Positions 50,101 through 64,000 of a stretch of DNA of 64,000 nt are shown one piece after another. Position 1 is the first letter of the stretch. Each line of letters begins with the position of its first letter. This DNA is from Chamaecyparis obtusa (taxonomy: Eukaryota; Streptophyta; Pinopsida; Cupressales; Cupressaceae), in the NCBI GenBank assembly GCA_027943335.1, contig BSBK01006748.1, positions 1 through 64,000 on the forward strand, in the 5' to 3' direction. Below the pieces are notes generated by a model. The model was given only the letters and a program-made list of their open reading frames with translations. It had not been told where the DNA came from and made no database searches. The position numbers were made by a program, and so were the translations under genes.

Positions 50101-50818
50101 TTCCACGGTTTGGAAACAGCGATTGCCGCGCATTCATGTTCGTCTGTGTGTTCGGCTTTGTCATCTTAAGAATGGAGTTGAACAACAATATGGTCCCTGA
50201 ATGGTATTTGTTTTAAAAATGAATCTGGGGAACTCTCTTGTGTTCTATCTATCAATCAAGAGATAATTTTAGGAGAGTAACCTTCAATTCTACTTGAATG
50301 TCCAACACTATGGTAAGCTGTTGTTACCACTTTACGACGTTTAGCAGAAAGGGATCTGGCTATCATGATTGATGAACAAATAGAGGAGGATCTCTTTTCA
50401 ATGATTGACATGAAAACTAGTTTAATGATCAAAAAGATTATTGGTGCAACCATTGATCAACTTCTTTGAAACTAATCTAAGAAGAAGAAGAAGCGCACAG
50501 GACACAAGCAGACTTCAAACTATTAAGTAGTTCAGAAGAATTTCACGGTATCTTTCTGTGATTTTCAAGCTCAGCTGGGAGAGCGTCCCACTGAATATCT
50601 ATACTACTGAATAACTTCCCTTCACCTTAGTGCTATACTATGCTAATACTGAAGGGATTGGAGCAATGCCATGATAAAAACTCACACCTTAGAAATTTAA
50701 AACTGGAATTCTCATTTTACTAATTTCTTCTATGGTCTCGCCTGATATTTTAAAGCAATTAATATTTGCCCAGGAAATGACTGACTCTATTTGATGGTAC
50801 CTGACAACATCTGATATT
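50101..50818. other. Harbinger interior, unassigned
   Basis: One short minus frame at 50256-50453 (65 aa, basic, with SLSAKRRKVVTTAYH). It has no recognised domain. A transposase N-terminus is possible but unsupported. Confidence 0.3.
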
Positions 50819-51235
<417 letters not shown>

Positions 51236-52269
51236 GACAGGTTTACCTGTCTGATATAAAATCCTGGAATAGGTAAACCCTTCGAAATTCATTGAAAGAT
51301 TTAGGTAAACCCTTAACCCTTGGTTTAGGTAAATTCATCATAATCAGGGTTAAGGGTTTAACCCTATTTTCACGAGCTGTACACATTATGCCTTGTCCGC
51401 AGACCTGTAGTTTTAGGGTGCCATGCAAGAGAAACAAACATATGCAATACACCAAATTTATAATGTAATATGCAATTTGTCATGCGTATGTACCCTTGAG
51501 CCTAATGCTTATGCAGAGGGCGACAATTTGATTGCCCTAGCCTTACATTATCAGGCCAGGTACATACGCAGTACCTTCATTCTTAAAATAGAGAGCAGTG
51601 CATAGCCATGGTTCCCTAAGTCTTTGGGCTAAAGGATTCATATAATCATGTTACCATCAAACAATATAAACAACATTTTCATACAATGGTGCCATCTTCA
51701 ACAAAGGAGTCACAACAAAGCAAGATACGGGATTATGGCACATGGTACCAGTGGCAATGCAATAGTGCCCTAGCTTTTGCATCATTGGGCCTCTTAAAGT
51801 AAAAGAGATGATACGTTAGATCCATGCCCTCACCTAGTTCTTGGGCTTATCAAACAATGAATACCAACAAAAGAAGAAAAATGTGCCCTTGCTGGTAATA
51901 TATACACATGAAACAACACAGATGCAACTGAACATGATGCCATCGAAATACAATTTGATAAAAAAGCTAATGCCCTAAGGAAAAATAGAGATGCAAGACA
52001 AATGCAGTAAACCAGTGCCATGTTAATGAAGATAATCTGCAAATAAAATTATGTCATATGCAGAAGATTGATAAGTACAGTTGGGGTGTTTCAAAGTCGA
52101 CCACATTAATCTGGAATATGCAATTTTGAAAAGAAATGTGGGCGACAAAACCTGTAGTCAGCAGATGAATTTTCGTGCAAACACTTCGCAGAGAAGCCAA
52201 ACCCTCCAGCACGCAGCATCTCGAGCGTCGAACACCAGAAGCCAAACCCTCCAACACGCAGCAAAAATC
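51236..52269. other. Harbinger interior, no gene seen
   Basis: Mixed composition. TTTAGGTAAA and TTAAGGGTTT(A)-type short repeats lie at 51280-51365. No coding region is supported. Confidence 0.35.
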
Positions 52270-52573
52270 GCTGTCGCAAAAACGTGGATACATCAACTGC
52301 ATCGACGAAGATTAAAATGGGGTTTAACTCCAAAAATGTGGAGTTGCCCGGACCCGACCACCAGATTAAATTGGATTTATTTGAGCACATAACCGTGGAG
52401 TCCAAAGTCATTCCACCTCCTAAGGTGGAATATCGAAATCCACATTTTCGGCAAAATGAGGACACGTAAATCCACATTCTAATTTTGTAAAAGGGTTCCC
52501 AAACAGGGATTTGCACCCCATAACCGGGTTATAGGCGGCATAACCCGGTTATGGGGTGCAACCAAACGGGCCC
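52270..52573 (-). repeat. Harbinger right end with outer arm of the inverted repeat
   Basis: The outer arm (to about 52468) matches 49901-50100 inverted. The last 75 bases hold an inverted pair around CATAACCCGGTTATGG before the terminal repeat. GTAAATCCACATTCT occurs here and near the left end (46388). Confidence 0.65.
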
Positions 52574-52576
52574 TAA

Positions 52577-54360
52577 CTGATTACAACATAATCATAACCA
52601 CATCATAATAAGGATTTCAAGGCTATGCAGCCGACAATTCTCTCAATTGAACTCTATGCCCATGTGTCATGGGTATGCCATCTCAATCATAGTTGCAATC
52701 CAATCAATCCAATCAACGTACAACCTTCTGCAATTGTCAGGTGTAATATAATCCAATCAATCCAATCAACGTACAACCTTCTGCAATTGTCAGGTGTAAT
52801 ATCAGCACACGCACAAATCGAAGGAGTAAACGTCATTTCTTTATTTTTAACTCTTCTGTTTGGGCAATGTCTAAATGGTAAAGTAAAACACATATTTTAT
52901 CAACCAGATATTTAGTTTTTTTTTTTCAAACTTCCCTTATATATTTTACGTGAATGGAAGAAAAATAAACTCTTTATTATAAAGATATTTCATTTTAATT
53001 TGTTAATAAAAATATTATCAAATTTTAAAAATTAGTTATTTTTATTTAATTAATTAGTAATGCATTATATATGTTATTTATTATTTTCTAATTTTTATTA
53101 ATATTTAAATTTTGATATAAATGTATTTCATTTGTATTAATATTTTTTATTTTGTTTTTAATTTTCAAAATTCTATATATGTTTTACAAAAAATATTATT
53201 AAATAGTTAATCATATAAATTTATGTTTATATTTATTTTAATTTTGATGACTATTGATCTCAATATTTCAATTTTTTATAAGTTACTATTTTAATACAAA
53301 TATTTTCTTATTTGTATTTTAATTTTTTTAGCATATTAATGAAATAATTTGAAATATATTATTTAATAATTATATTTTTAATATACTATAATTAAAATTA
53401 AAATTTGTGAAACTAAATATTGTATTATACAAAATTAGATATGAAATTTTTTATAAAATGAAAGTTATATTATAGATAAAATTAAATTGTTGTTTGATAC
53501 ATAGTTCCATTTATTAAATCAGTTATTATGTTGTAACTAATTAAGTTTAGTGCTTTTAATTTTCTTAGTATTAAAACTATCGTTGCCAATTTATTGTCAA
53601 AATGTCTTTTTCATTTTTATGCTTAGATGATTTAACATTGATTTATTTGACACAAGAGAAAAAGTTACCAACTTAAAGATTAGGGTAAAATAATAATAGT
53701 GATCTCCTTCTTAATAGTGATATGTTTGCATTTATTCCATTTTACAATTGACACAATTGCAAATAAGTTGATTGTATAGTATTATTAAAAAAAAAAAATT
53801 CACATCATAATTAAGACCCTAAATAACCTAAATAATTAAAAGAACCCAAAATTTACTACTTACAAAAATGGGCACTATGATAAAAGTGATAGAAATTCAA
53901 AACCATATGGATAGTATTAGTGGATTCTCATTTTATAAATGAAAAAACATAATTGTCAAAATAAATTCAAATAATGTGATTTGAAATTTCTTAGCATCAA
54001 TATCACCTACATGATGTTCACTTTGACACAATGGCTTTAATTTATGAACAAACTCGTAACATTATTTGACATTATAAATATTAGAGTGTTCAGAGTTTGA
54101 ACATTACTTTCATTATATATCTATTGTGCCAAATAACCGAAATCTTCAAGCATAAAAAAAATAACATTTTGAAATACAATACAATCATAGTTTTAATACT
54201 AATAAATTAAAGCACCAAGTCAAAATTACTATGTTAAACTTTAATTCATAAGATAGTGAAATGACATTACTTTACTATTTAATTATTCAAATGTATGTAA
54301 AGAAATAAATAACACTACTACAACATTACTCAATTTTACTCACTAAATTAAATTAATTAA
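52577..54360. other. Inverted block remainder and AT-rich spacer, copy B
   Basis: Bases 52577-52930 are the reverse complement of A 5745-6060. Inside it a 52-base unit starting ATCCAATCAATCCAATCAAC is tandemly doubled (52696-52802), while A has one. About 52950-54360 is very AT-rich, is absent from A, and shows no gene. Confidence 0.55.
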
Positions 54361-56063
54361 CTTTACGAATCCATTAAATTTAGGTGTTATATCTAAATCT
54401 TCCTAATTAATTTAGTTAACTTGGATGATTCAGTTCCATTTCAAAACCTAATCTACTTGAATAACATTAATCAACAATTCCATTAAAGAAGCAATTCTTC
54501 AACATATGTTAATTGAGATTATCATGTTTAACCTAGCACAATAAAATTCTATCTATAACTGATTACAACATAATCATAACCACATCATAATAAGGATTTC
54601 AACTGCCTTAACATATTTTTATTTGACTAATAATTAATTCATTTAGACTATTTCAAACTATTCAAATCTTCTATCATTTCTAATACTCCAAAGGATCTAC
54701 AATTATATTGTTAAAAAAAAACTTCTAAATATTTCTATTTTAATTTAAATATTAAAAAATTATTAATTAATTTTTTCCTAACTATATTTAATTTATCCAT
54801 CCTCTCAAAATAGTAATCGTTTTAACCTTTATGTGAAGAGAGTAAATCAATTAAAAAAACTCATTTTCTCGTACCCCTTATAATTAATCTCGCTTATTTT
54901 ATTAAAATCGCTGAAGCTGTCAACTCATAACTCAGTGAATTGATTCGTCTGTACATTTTGGAAGCTGCCTGACAATGCATTTAATAAATGGAAGTATGCA
55001 TGCCATGGAATGGAATGGGCGAATGGTGGGGGAATATGTCGGCTGCCTCGTCTCGTCTGAGTACAATTCAACAAGATCGAAACGATCACAATCATCTATA
55101 AAATTGTCCAGCTTTCAATGCTTAAGGTAAGTCAACATACACAAGTATTTGGGTGTCTAGATTTTGTATTACAATAACAATGTCTTCTATTAGAGATAAT
55201 GGCAGCATTTAATATTTAAAATATTTTATTTCTCACCACTTGTTGTTGAAGGTTATGTATAAACAAAATTAAAAATTTAACAAATAAAATATACTTATTT
55301 AAAATTAAAAAAATTAAATCTAACAATGTTGAATGTCATTTTTTTAGTATAGAAATAATTTAACAAACTATTTTAAATTTAAATATTTTATCAATATTAT
55401 ATTTAAAAATATACTCTTCTATTAAACTTTTAAAAATGTCGAGTGTGAACAAGAAATATAATCATCAAGATTAATATTTATGTTAGGATTTGATGTTGTT
55501 TTAAGTAAGTTGTGTTTAATTATATTTTTTCACTTAAAATTCATTTTAAATATTAGCTAGATTTTAGTCATATGATGGGAGTGTTATATTAGCTCACAAG
55601 GCTATAAATATCTGTAACTATTAACTATTATAATAACATATTAAATTATTGTTACTTGATATAAAATAATTATTAAATTCATAGATGCAAATTATGCAGT
55701 TAACATAAATATAATTAAAAATTATTAATGTTTATTATAATAAAAAAAATTTACAATTACAAATCTATTAGATGTTTTGAAGATACTATCTAAAACTTAT
55801 ACATATGTATCTTCATTTTATTGGAACAAATTGAATTATTTAAAATATGTTATGATAAATTTATGAAATTGTATTATTGAAACAAAATTAAAATTACCTT
55901 TAAATTAAAAAGGTCATAAATCTAATTATCTCAAATGAATAAAAGAAACATAGACCCATCTTTAATTTGTCATCATTAGTTGCACCACTTCTAATTTTTA
56001 TAATATTTCTATCTATTTATTTCTTCTATCACTATCTACCCCTCTCCCCTGACCCAATTTTCC
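54361..56063. other. Second copy of the inverted block and spacer, copy B
   Basis: Bases 54367-54600 repeat 46080-46265 plus 52574-52620 in the same direction, without the Harbinger insertion. Bases 54961-55155 match A 6280-6455 directly, and 55160-56063 match A 7126-8150 with one gap of about 60 bases near 55327. No gene. Confidence 0.6.
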
Positions 56064-56323
56064 CTTAATTTAACTTTAACATATCTTCATCGCACCCATT
56101 GCACACTAAGGTATGACTGCTAGTTATAACACACACACACACACACATATCATGAGGCACCTATTTTCATCAAATTGCAAGGCTTGTGTGGGGGTTAGGA
56201 TTGATGAAAATAGGCGCCTTGAGGAGGATTACTCTCAATGTATTTTATACATATACATATATATGTATATGCATATACATATACATATACATATACACAT
56301 ACATATACACATACATACATACA

Positions 56324-56414
<91 letters not shown>

Positions 56415-56415
56415 G

Positions 56416-56460
<45 letters not shown>

Positions 56461-56475
56461 GTATATATATGTATA

Positions 56476-56559
<84 letters not shown>

Positions 56560-56566
56560 TATATAC

Positions 56567-56661
<95 letters not shown>

Positions 56662-56745
56662 CATATATATACATATATATATATATATAGACACACAAAC
56701 ACACACACATACACACACACATATACACATACATATATACATAAA
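56064..56745. repeat. 64-bp repeat and compound microsatellite, copy B
   Basis: The left 64-bp repeat is followed by (AC)n at 56131-56150. About 490 bases of CATA, TATG, (AT)n and (AC)n blocks (56247-56740) replace the simpler array of copy A. The Tyr/Ile frames are artefacts. Confidence 0.92.
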
Positions 56746-57670
56746 TGGTTTAAGGGTTATTGTTATGGTAATGGTTGGGTTGCATTACATTTACAATTAG
56801 TATTAAGATAATGGTTGGGTTAGTGTCAGGGTTCCTTATACTATTACTGATAAGGTTAGTCATAATGTTAAGGTTAGTGTTAGGGGAACTATTAGGTTAC
56901 ATTTAAGAATTTTTTTAAGGAGACTACTTCTATTACGGTTAAGCTTAGTCATATTGTTAAGGTTTAGGTTATTATTAGGGATAGTGTTCCTATTATGATT
57001 AAGGTTGGTGTTATTGCTACAATTATGGTTAGTGTTAGGGGAACTGGTAGGTTACATTTAAGAAATTTGTTAGGGTTACTGCTCCAATTACGGTTAAGGT
57101 TAGTGTTATTGTTATAGTTAGGGTTAGTGTTAGCATAATGGTTAGGTTATATGTAATGATATTATTAAGTATTTGATTTGTTTTTTATTGCATTTAAGAT
57201 TGTCGTTAAGTTTCATGTTATTATTACGGTTAAGTTTATTGATATTGTTAAGGTTAAGGTTATTGTTAGGGTTAGTGCTCATATTACAATTAAGGTTAGT
57301 GGTAATGTTACACAAGATTAGTGTCAAGGTAATTGTTAGGTGTTTTTTATGTGGGTTAGTGCTATTTTGACACTGTTAGTGCTATTGTTACACCTAAGGT
57401 TAGTGGTAGGGGAATTGTTAGGTTCCATTTAAGAAGTTTGTTAGGGTTCATGTTATTATTATGATTAGGGTTATTGTTAGGGTTAGTGCTCGTGTTATGA
57501 TTAAGATAATTAGTGGTATTGTTACACTTAAGGTTAGTGTTAGGATAACTATTCTAAAGGTTAATTTAATGTGGGTTAGTGGTATTGTTACACTAGGGTG
57601 CAACTACTAGTTATAATTTAACTTTAACATATCTATGGTGTACCCATTGCACACTAAGGTGCAATTTCTA
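56746..57670 (+). repeat. TTAGGG-like tract and right 64-bp repeat, copy B
   Basis: Counterpart of 8575-9385 with extra blocks near 56812-56890 and 57525-57590. The 64-bp repeat closes it at about 57613-57670. Confidence 0.7.
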
Positions 57671-59043
57671 TTATGAAAGACAATAAAATATTTACGCCAA
57701 AGGAATAACTACAGTTGTAGCACATTCATGTAAATAAAAAAAAATTAGGTTTAAATTCACATCATTAGCTACCAGTTCAATTCTACACTATAAAAGAAAG
57801 ACTCAATAAAAATGAAATATTTTAATTACTCAACACAATCATTACAACTATGAATAGTTGTTAATTGCATATATATTTTTGGTTCAATCGACTCTTCTCA
57901 TTCTTTGATGAGGATGAGGAAGAGTATTGCACTGTAAATGGTGAATGGAGTAGGAAGACGAGCCAAGAAAGTGGAATCTATTTGAAGAGAGGATGGAATG
58001 ATGGAACAGTGTGAGGAGAGAAGGGAAATTGTTGGATTTGATCATGGAGGAAGTTGAGAATTAAAGCGGACTTAAATGAAGATTATTTGTTTGTAGGATC
58101 AGATCATGAAGGATGTTGATTAGGGTAATTGTAAATGAACAACACATAAAAATATAAAGTTCATAAAAAATGGAAAAATTCTTAAAGGGCTATCGTTTTA
58201 GGGAGGGAAAAAAGAGATTAGTCCCTAACAAGAATAAGGGCTAGGTTAATTGAGAAAATAAAGAATATTAGGATTCCATAATCACAATTAGATTGTTCTT
58301 CCTATAGAGGAAGAGGTGATCATAAGAGAATACTAGAGAATATTGTTATTTTTTATTCGTCACTAAAAATAGTGGTAAATTTTCATCTCTTTCATAGATG
58401 TTTTTTTCTTGCCGTGCAGAGGAAAATATTTTTGCCTTATTTTTTTACCTTTTAAAAATAAATCTGTTTGGATGGAAATGAGGGTTCTTTCCCTTGTGTG
58501 TTCTCTTTGGAGATAAGCCAAATTACCTGATCCATAATTTTGTAACCATTCTTGTTTCTAATTTATGTTTTTTATGGTTTTATTACTTGTAGATTTAGGG
58601 CTTCATGTTTTACATGTTTTTGGGCCATAGATAAAAGGCTTCATGTTTTAAACCGTTTATAGATTTAGGGCTTCATGGAAGAATGCATGATCTTTTTCTA
58701 TAATTTTGGTCTTGTTTCTTTGAACATTTTTATGAATCTTTTTATAGATTAAAGTCAAGAAGTGTTTAATAAGAATTTTATTTAACAATATCAAATTTTG
58801 AGGACAACTATGATTGAATCTCAAACAAAGACTAAGAATATATTTTAAAAAAATGTCTAAAAAACTATACAGTCTGTACCATGGATGTCATTATCCACTA
58901 AAAATTTTAGGCCCTAAAATGATATAAAATGTTGCTTGATGTGCTGACATTCTTTTATTAAAATAATGTTTGTGAGAATTAATGATAAGTAAGGATCATA
59001 TGATATCTTTGTGTAAGATTATATTATTTTTAAATACTCTAAT
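57671..59043. other. Quiet spacer left of the chromovirus, copy B
   Basis: Matches A 9386-9798 joined directly to A 17829-18798, which proves that the 8-kb element is an insertion in A. No gene. Confidence 0.75.
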
Positions 59044-62000
59044 TGATAGGGAGGTCTCTTCACAAATGGCCCTAGCCCTTTAGGACCACTCCTAGGTGTT
59101 TCTCCTAACCTATCTAGGGTTCTATCAAGACCCTACACTAGAGGAATTCTTCCCTCAATCTCCTCTCTCTCTAAGAACTCACTACAAAGTGCAATTTCAA
59201 GTCTACCTCCATTTACTTTCCATGGACTCAACTCTCTAAGTCCATCCCCATACACCATCAAATTGGATTTCTTTGCAAACTAGATGGAAGGCCTTCTAAT
59301 GGTTCATTTTCAATGATTTTGAGATGATCTAGTTCCAAAAATTCTAGGGTTAAGAGTCAATATCTTCAACTTGAGTCAAACAGGCTACTAGCCTAATTAG
59401 GCCTAATTAGGTCTCCTTACACACCCTTCGAGCTATAACTCTGCAACTCCCCAAGAAAGTACCCAAACAAATTTGAGTTTTTGGTACCCTTTTTGAAGAC
59501 CTCGATGTTTTTTAGGGTTTCCAAGCCTCACTGCATCCATACATCACCTTTTTATATTTAGGCCTATTTTTAAGGGCTACTAGATTTTTCCTGGTCACAG
59601 TCATAAATTGGTTTCAAAACTCACTTCACAAGCTTTACCATCTCTTCTCCTTCATTATCTTGACTCTTTAACCTTTTTTATTCACTACCTTAACACTGGA
59701 TTGAGTTTACCAATCCCACAAACCCTCCATCTATTGCCTGCAACTCTCAAGCCTCTTAGCCAAGTTCATTGTGACTCGCCTAGGGCTTGATGCCAAAATT
59801 GGTTCTCCTACAAATCCAAAGACAAGACTCCATATCTACACAATATATACATTACTCTATCATTTCCCACAAGATCATACAGTACCCACAGGTGGAACTT
59901 GTGCTAGAGCCATTTTTGGTCTCTCAACCTTGTTTAGACCAATGAATTGGTCACAAAGCAAAGATTTATTTACAAACAATGAAAAAAATTCTACAACCTA
60001 AACTTGCACACCAAAATTAACTATAAACAAAAAGCTAAATAAAAATGCAAATTTCTTGCTCAGATCAATGCATGGTACATTGGATGATTGTGTTCTTCTC
60101 ATTGTTCCGGGTTTGCAGAGATTACTAGTGTATTTAACTTAAGTAAAAGACAATAAAAATTATGCCAACCTTTAGCATTGGTTAGAAAATGACTTAAATA
60201 GGTCTAAGGTTCGAGCAAAACTTCCCAAATGAATCCCTAACTTTTATTGTCAACTTCTTTTAGATCACTCAAATGAGTTCAAATTGGTCACAAGGGTATA
60301 ACCAAACCTATTTGACCTTTTTCTTCCTTCATTCCCACATATTAGGAAGTCAAGTTTACCTTTGACCACCCAGAGATTAAGTTAGAAACTTTCATTCAAA
60401 GAAGACAAAAACTAGACAAGTCCTAAGAAGACCTTGAAAAACACTTACCTACACTTCCTAATGACTTGCGAAGACTTAAAACACACACTTGGGACTCTTA
60501 CTCAATCCTTATTACCTAGTGACTTGGCTAAGGTCACTTGCAAGCCAAAAATTAGATTAGGGTAGCCTAAAGACCCTAGGCGCTCCTGCACCATTATCCC
60601 CTGCAATAAGGAAGTAAAGTTACACCACGGGTTAAGAGATCTAAACTGATCCCCATCCTTTTGAAATTGTTTTATGCTATCCTAGTAGCTTCAGACTTTG
60701 GTTGTTGCTTCCACTTGAAGAGGTGTTCTATGTAGACACCATGCCTTGTTTTCTTCTTGACCCTTGAGTCTAGGACTCTCTCAGCTTGAGGTTTTAGTTG
60801 TACAAGGATTTTGAGATCTTTTACATCTACATTTACATCAAGATTGTGTTCTTCCGCTGCTACATCAGGGTCTTTGTATTTGACCAGATATTGGACATTG
60901 AAAATAGGAGATATGGCTAGCTCCTTGGATAAGCCTATCTTATAAGCATTGTGTCCATATTTAGCTAGGACTTTACATGGTCCTACTCTCCTTAATTGCA
61001 ACTTACTAGGAATACCCTTTTGGAGTCTATCTTTGTTGAGGTGTGCCATCACCCAATCTCCAACTTCAAACTACAAGTCTTTCCTTCTCTCATCCACTTT
61101 AGCCTTGAGATTTTGATTGGCTTCCACTAGTGTCCTCCTCACTTGTTCATGGACTTCATGCATTGATTGAGAAAAATATTCAGTGTGGCCACTAACTTGT
61201 GCATGGTTTCCTAACTCTCTAAGTTCACATACTCCCCTTGGGTGGATGCCATAAACTATCTCAAATGCGCTCTTTTCGGTAGACCTATTAGCACTGTCAT
61301 TATAAGAAAATTCAGCTTGTGGCGATACTTGATCCCACATTTTCCCATACTCCTTTGTGATACATCTAAGAAGATTCCCAAGCACTCTATTAATCACCTT
61401 TGTTTGACCATTCCTTTCTGGATGATATGCTGAACCAAATGCAAGATTTGTGCCCAATCTTTTCCGTAAATTTTTCCAAAATTGCCCCATAAATTTCACA
61501 TCCCTATCTGACATAATATTGATTGGTAACCCATGAATCCTCACTACCTCTTTGAAGAAGAGATGAGAAATATAGCTGGCATCATGATTTTTTTACAAGG
61601 GATAAAGTGGCTCATTTTGTTAAATTTGTCCACTACTACAAAAACATTGTCAAAGATAGCAGTTGTCCTTGATAATCCCACTATAAAATCCATGCTAAGG
61701 CACTCCCATGGCCTAGTTGGAATAGGTAAAGGCTGGTACAATCCTACATTACAAGATGTTCCCTTAGCTTTTTGAAAAACTACACATTGCTCCACATACC
61801 TCCTTACATCTCTTGGAATTTTTTGCCAATAATAGAATCTTTGCACTAGGTCCAATGTCTTGTTCAAACCAAAATATCCTCTAAGGCTTCCATTATGCTT
61901 CTCTTGTATGAGGTTTTCCCTCATATACACCTTGGGTACACATAGTTGATTACCCTTAAACAATAAACCATATTGTAAAGTATAGTCATAAAATTCACTA

Positions 62001-64000
62001 TGAAAGTGAAAACTCAACACATACATTGTATGATTTTGAAAAGTATTCATCAACCTCATTGAGATCTTTGAACCCTTCTATGGCCAATACTTTGTAGCTT
62101 AATCTCTTGGATAATGAGCAACCTCCGACTAAGTGCATCTCCTTCTTTATTGTTTAGGCCCTTCTTATGTTTGATAGTGAAGGTATAGGCTTGAAGAAAC
62201 TCCATCCACTTGATGTGCCAATAAATAAACTTCTCTTGGGTGTTTATGTACCTTAAAGATTGATTATCAATGTAGACTACAAAATCCTTGGGAAAAACAT
62301 AGTCCCTCCACTTCCTAAGGGCTTGAATCAATGCATAAATCTCTAAATCATAAGATGAATACCTTGATTTAGCTTCCTTCATCCTTTCACTGAAAAATGA
62401 CATCGGTCTCCCTTCTTGGTTAAGGATAACTCCCACAGCTATGTTACTTGAATCGCATTCCACAATTAACAAGTTATAAAAACTTGACAATACTAGGATG
62501 GGTTGTGTAGCCACCTTTTGTTTCGGCTTCTCAAATCCTTCATTTGCCTCCTTGGTCCATTTGAACTTGGTTTTGACTCCATCCTTTATGGTATCAAGTA
62601 GACGTGCACATATCTCACTGAATCCTCTTATAAACTTCCTATAAAACTGAGACAACCCATGAAAAATCCTTACACCAGTCCCTGTTTTGGGAGTGGGCCA
62701 ATTAAGGAGAGCTTCTACCTTACTTGGGTCCATTTTCAAGTCACCTTGGGAGACTAAAAAAACCTAGGCAAACTATTTCTTATTTCAAGAACTCACTCTT
62801 TTCTAGGTTAATGCCTAGCTTCTCTTCATGCAACCTTTTAAAGACAATTTATAGGTGTTTCATGTGTTCTTCTTTGGTCTTATACTAAAGATGAGGATAT
62901 CATCTAAGTATACCACTACAAACCTTCCTATGTAATCCTTCAAGACTTCATTCATTAGTCACATGAATGTACTAGGTGCATTTGTAAGCCTAAAGGGCAT
63001 AACTAACCATTCATAAAGATCTTCTATGGTTTTAAAAGATGACTTCCATTCATCCACCTCTTTCATCCTAGTTTGATGGTACCCACTCTTGAGGTCAATT
63101 TTAGTGAAGTACCTAAACCCTCCAAGACAATCCATAAGATATTCTATTCTAGGGATAGTAAATCTATACCTGATTGTTATCCTATTTATTTCCCTAGAAT
63201 TAGTACACAATCTCCACTTACACCCTTTCTTGGGTGCCAAGACCACTAGTACAACACATGGACTTATGCTCTTTCCAATTAGCCCTTGATCAAGTAACTC
63301 TTGAACTTATCTTGCTATCTCCTTGTTTTGGTCTAGTGTCATCTTGTAGGCTGCTTTGTTAGGCAAGGATGCCTCTGGTATGAAGTCTATTTGGTGACTA
63401 ATTTCTCTCTGAGGTGGTAAAGTGGCTTGTGTTCCATCACTAATTATGTCTTTGAACTCCTCCAATAGCTGCCTCACTTCCACATGTACAAGTTCTTGTT
63501 GAGGTTTATCTTCTTCCTTACGCTTGACAACAATGGCTACTCCAACACCTTCTTCTTCTTATTTGAGTTCATGAAATAAATCCTTAACACTAATGAGAAG
63601 TACATTAGTATCCCCTGAATTTGCTTCTCCTTCTTCAACAAGTGATTGTATCTTATAGGTGATCTCATTCTTCTTAAAGGTATAAAAAAATTTCTTCCCA
63701 TGATGGACTGCATCTCGGTTATATTGCCATAGTCTACCCAATAATAGATGGAAAGCATCCATTGGCAAGATATCACATAGAATCTTGTCTTGATATTCTC
63801 TAATGACAAATTCAACCCACACTTGTTCATTCACTAAGACATTTTGCCCTTTATTCAGCCAAGTAACTTTATAGGGGTGTGTATGAGGTATGCTAGTGAG
63901 TTTCAACTTTTGAACTGCCTCCTCTGAGATAATATTATCTATAGAGCTTGAGTTTATGATGAATTTTCACACCTTTCCAAGGATCTTGCACTTGATCCTA
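59044..64000 (-). mobile_element. Ty3/gypsy chromovirus, copy B (cut by window end)
   Basis: 3' LTR 59044-59795 (752 bp), 3' region to 60671, then chromodomain, integrase, RNase H, RT and protease. Gag and the 5' LTR lie beyond the window. It is inserted at exactly the same place as copy A, so the two are duplicates of one insertion. Confidence 0.9.
60672..64000 (-). pseudogene. Chromovirus B pol, partial
   Basis: Decayed polyprotein parallel to 20427-23722: protease region 63906-63559, RT 63246-62959 (the usual MPFGLTNAP reads MPFRLTNAP), RNase H 62739-62056 (longer open than in A, with DNQSLRYIN and HIKWMEFLQAYTF), integrase 62059-61544 and 61544-61071, chromodomain 61052-60672. Stops and frameshifts lie at different places from copy A. 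The integrase again reads NGQTKVINR, lacking the usual catalytic Glu. Confidence 0.88.

Noticed and set aside
56113..56811. Longest plus-strand frame of copy B (232 aa)
   Set aside because: Pure microsatellite translation; the copy A counterpart is quite different.

Overview
The window is plant nuclear DNA. The evidence is plant-type mobile elements (a Ty3/gypsy chromovirus, a Ty1/copia element, an L1-type LINE with an RNase H tail, a PIF/Harbinger transposon), a plant-type O-methyltransferase (OMT) with a three-exon structure, a plant-style GRF zinc-finger protein, and long AT-rich spacers. A seed plant with a large, repeat-rich genome is likely. I cannot fix the species from sequence alone, and a gymnosperm is only a guess. 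Almost nothing here is an intact host gene.

Layout. The window holds two direct copies of one long segment. Copy A runs from base 1 to at least 25752 and copy B from about 38058 to the window end. Both carry, in order: an unnamed spacer, an AT-rich spacer, an OMT gene on the minus strand (A 3779-5320, B 43929-45574), a rearranged upstream region, a microsatellite plus TTAGGG-like tract (A 8151-9385, B 56064-57670), about 1 kb of quiet sequence, and a chromovirus inserted at the same site (A 18799-25752, B 59044 to the end). Each copy therefore serves as the empty-site control for insertions in the other. Only A carries a solo LTR (939-2493, TSD GAAAA) and an 8-kb large-LTR retrotransposon with 3-kb LTRs (9799-17823, TSD GACTT). 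Only B carries a 5'-truncated LINE (38844-42481) and a 6.3-kb Harbinger element (46269-52573, TSD TAA). Between the copies lie a decayed copia element lacking its reverse transcriptase (27446 to about 31200), a probable 4-kb solo LTR (31201-35222) and a decayed acidic reading frame (about 36050-37672).

Most interesting points. (1) Both LTRs of the 8-kb element contain the 5' half of a tRNA-Arg-like sequence. The element's primer-binding site reads as the complement of the 3' end of the same tRNA, with a matching acceptor-stem heptamer. (2) The LTR-end/primer-binding-site junction of that element is repeated three times at a 121-bp period. (3) The Harbinger element carries what looks like an intact two-exon gene for a 123-residue GRF zinc-finger protein with a C-terminal membrane segment. 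(4) Both OMT copies are broken by different mutations, yet both have Ile where the family has its catalytic His. (5) A 5S-rRNA-derived piece sits in the OMT intron of copy A and has become a foldback structure in copy B.

How things work together: there is no operon or pathway. The story is one of duplication, nested insertion and decay, with a readable order. The chromovirus came first, then the segmental duplication, then copy-specific insertions and separate inactivation of the two OMT genes.
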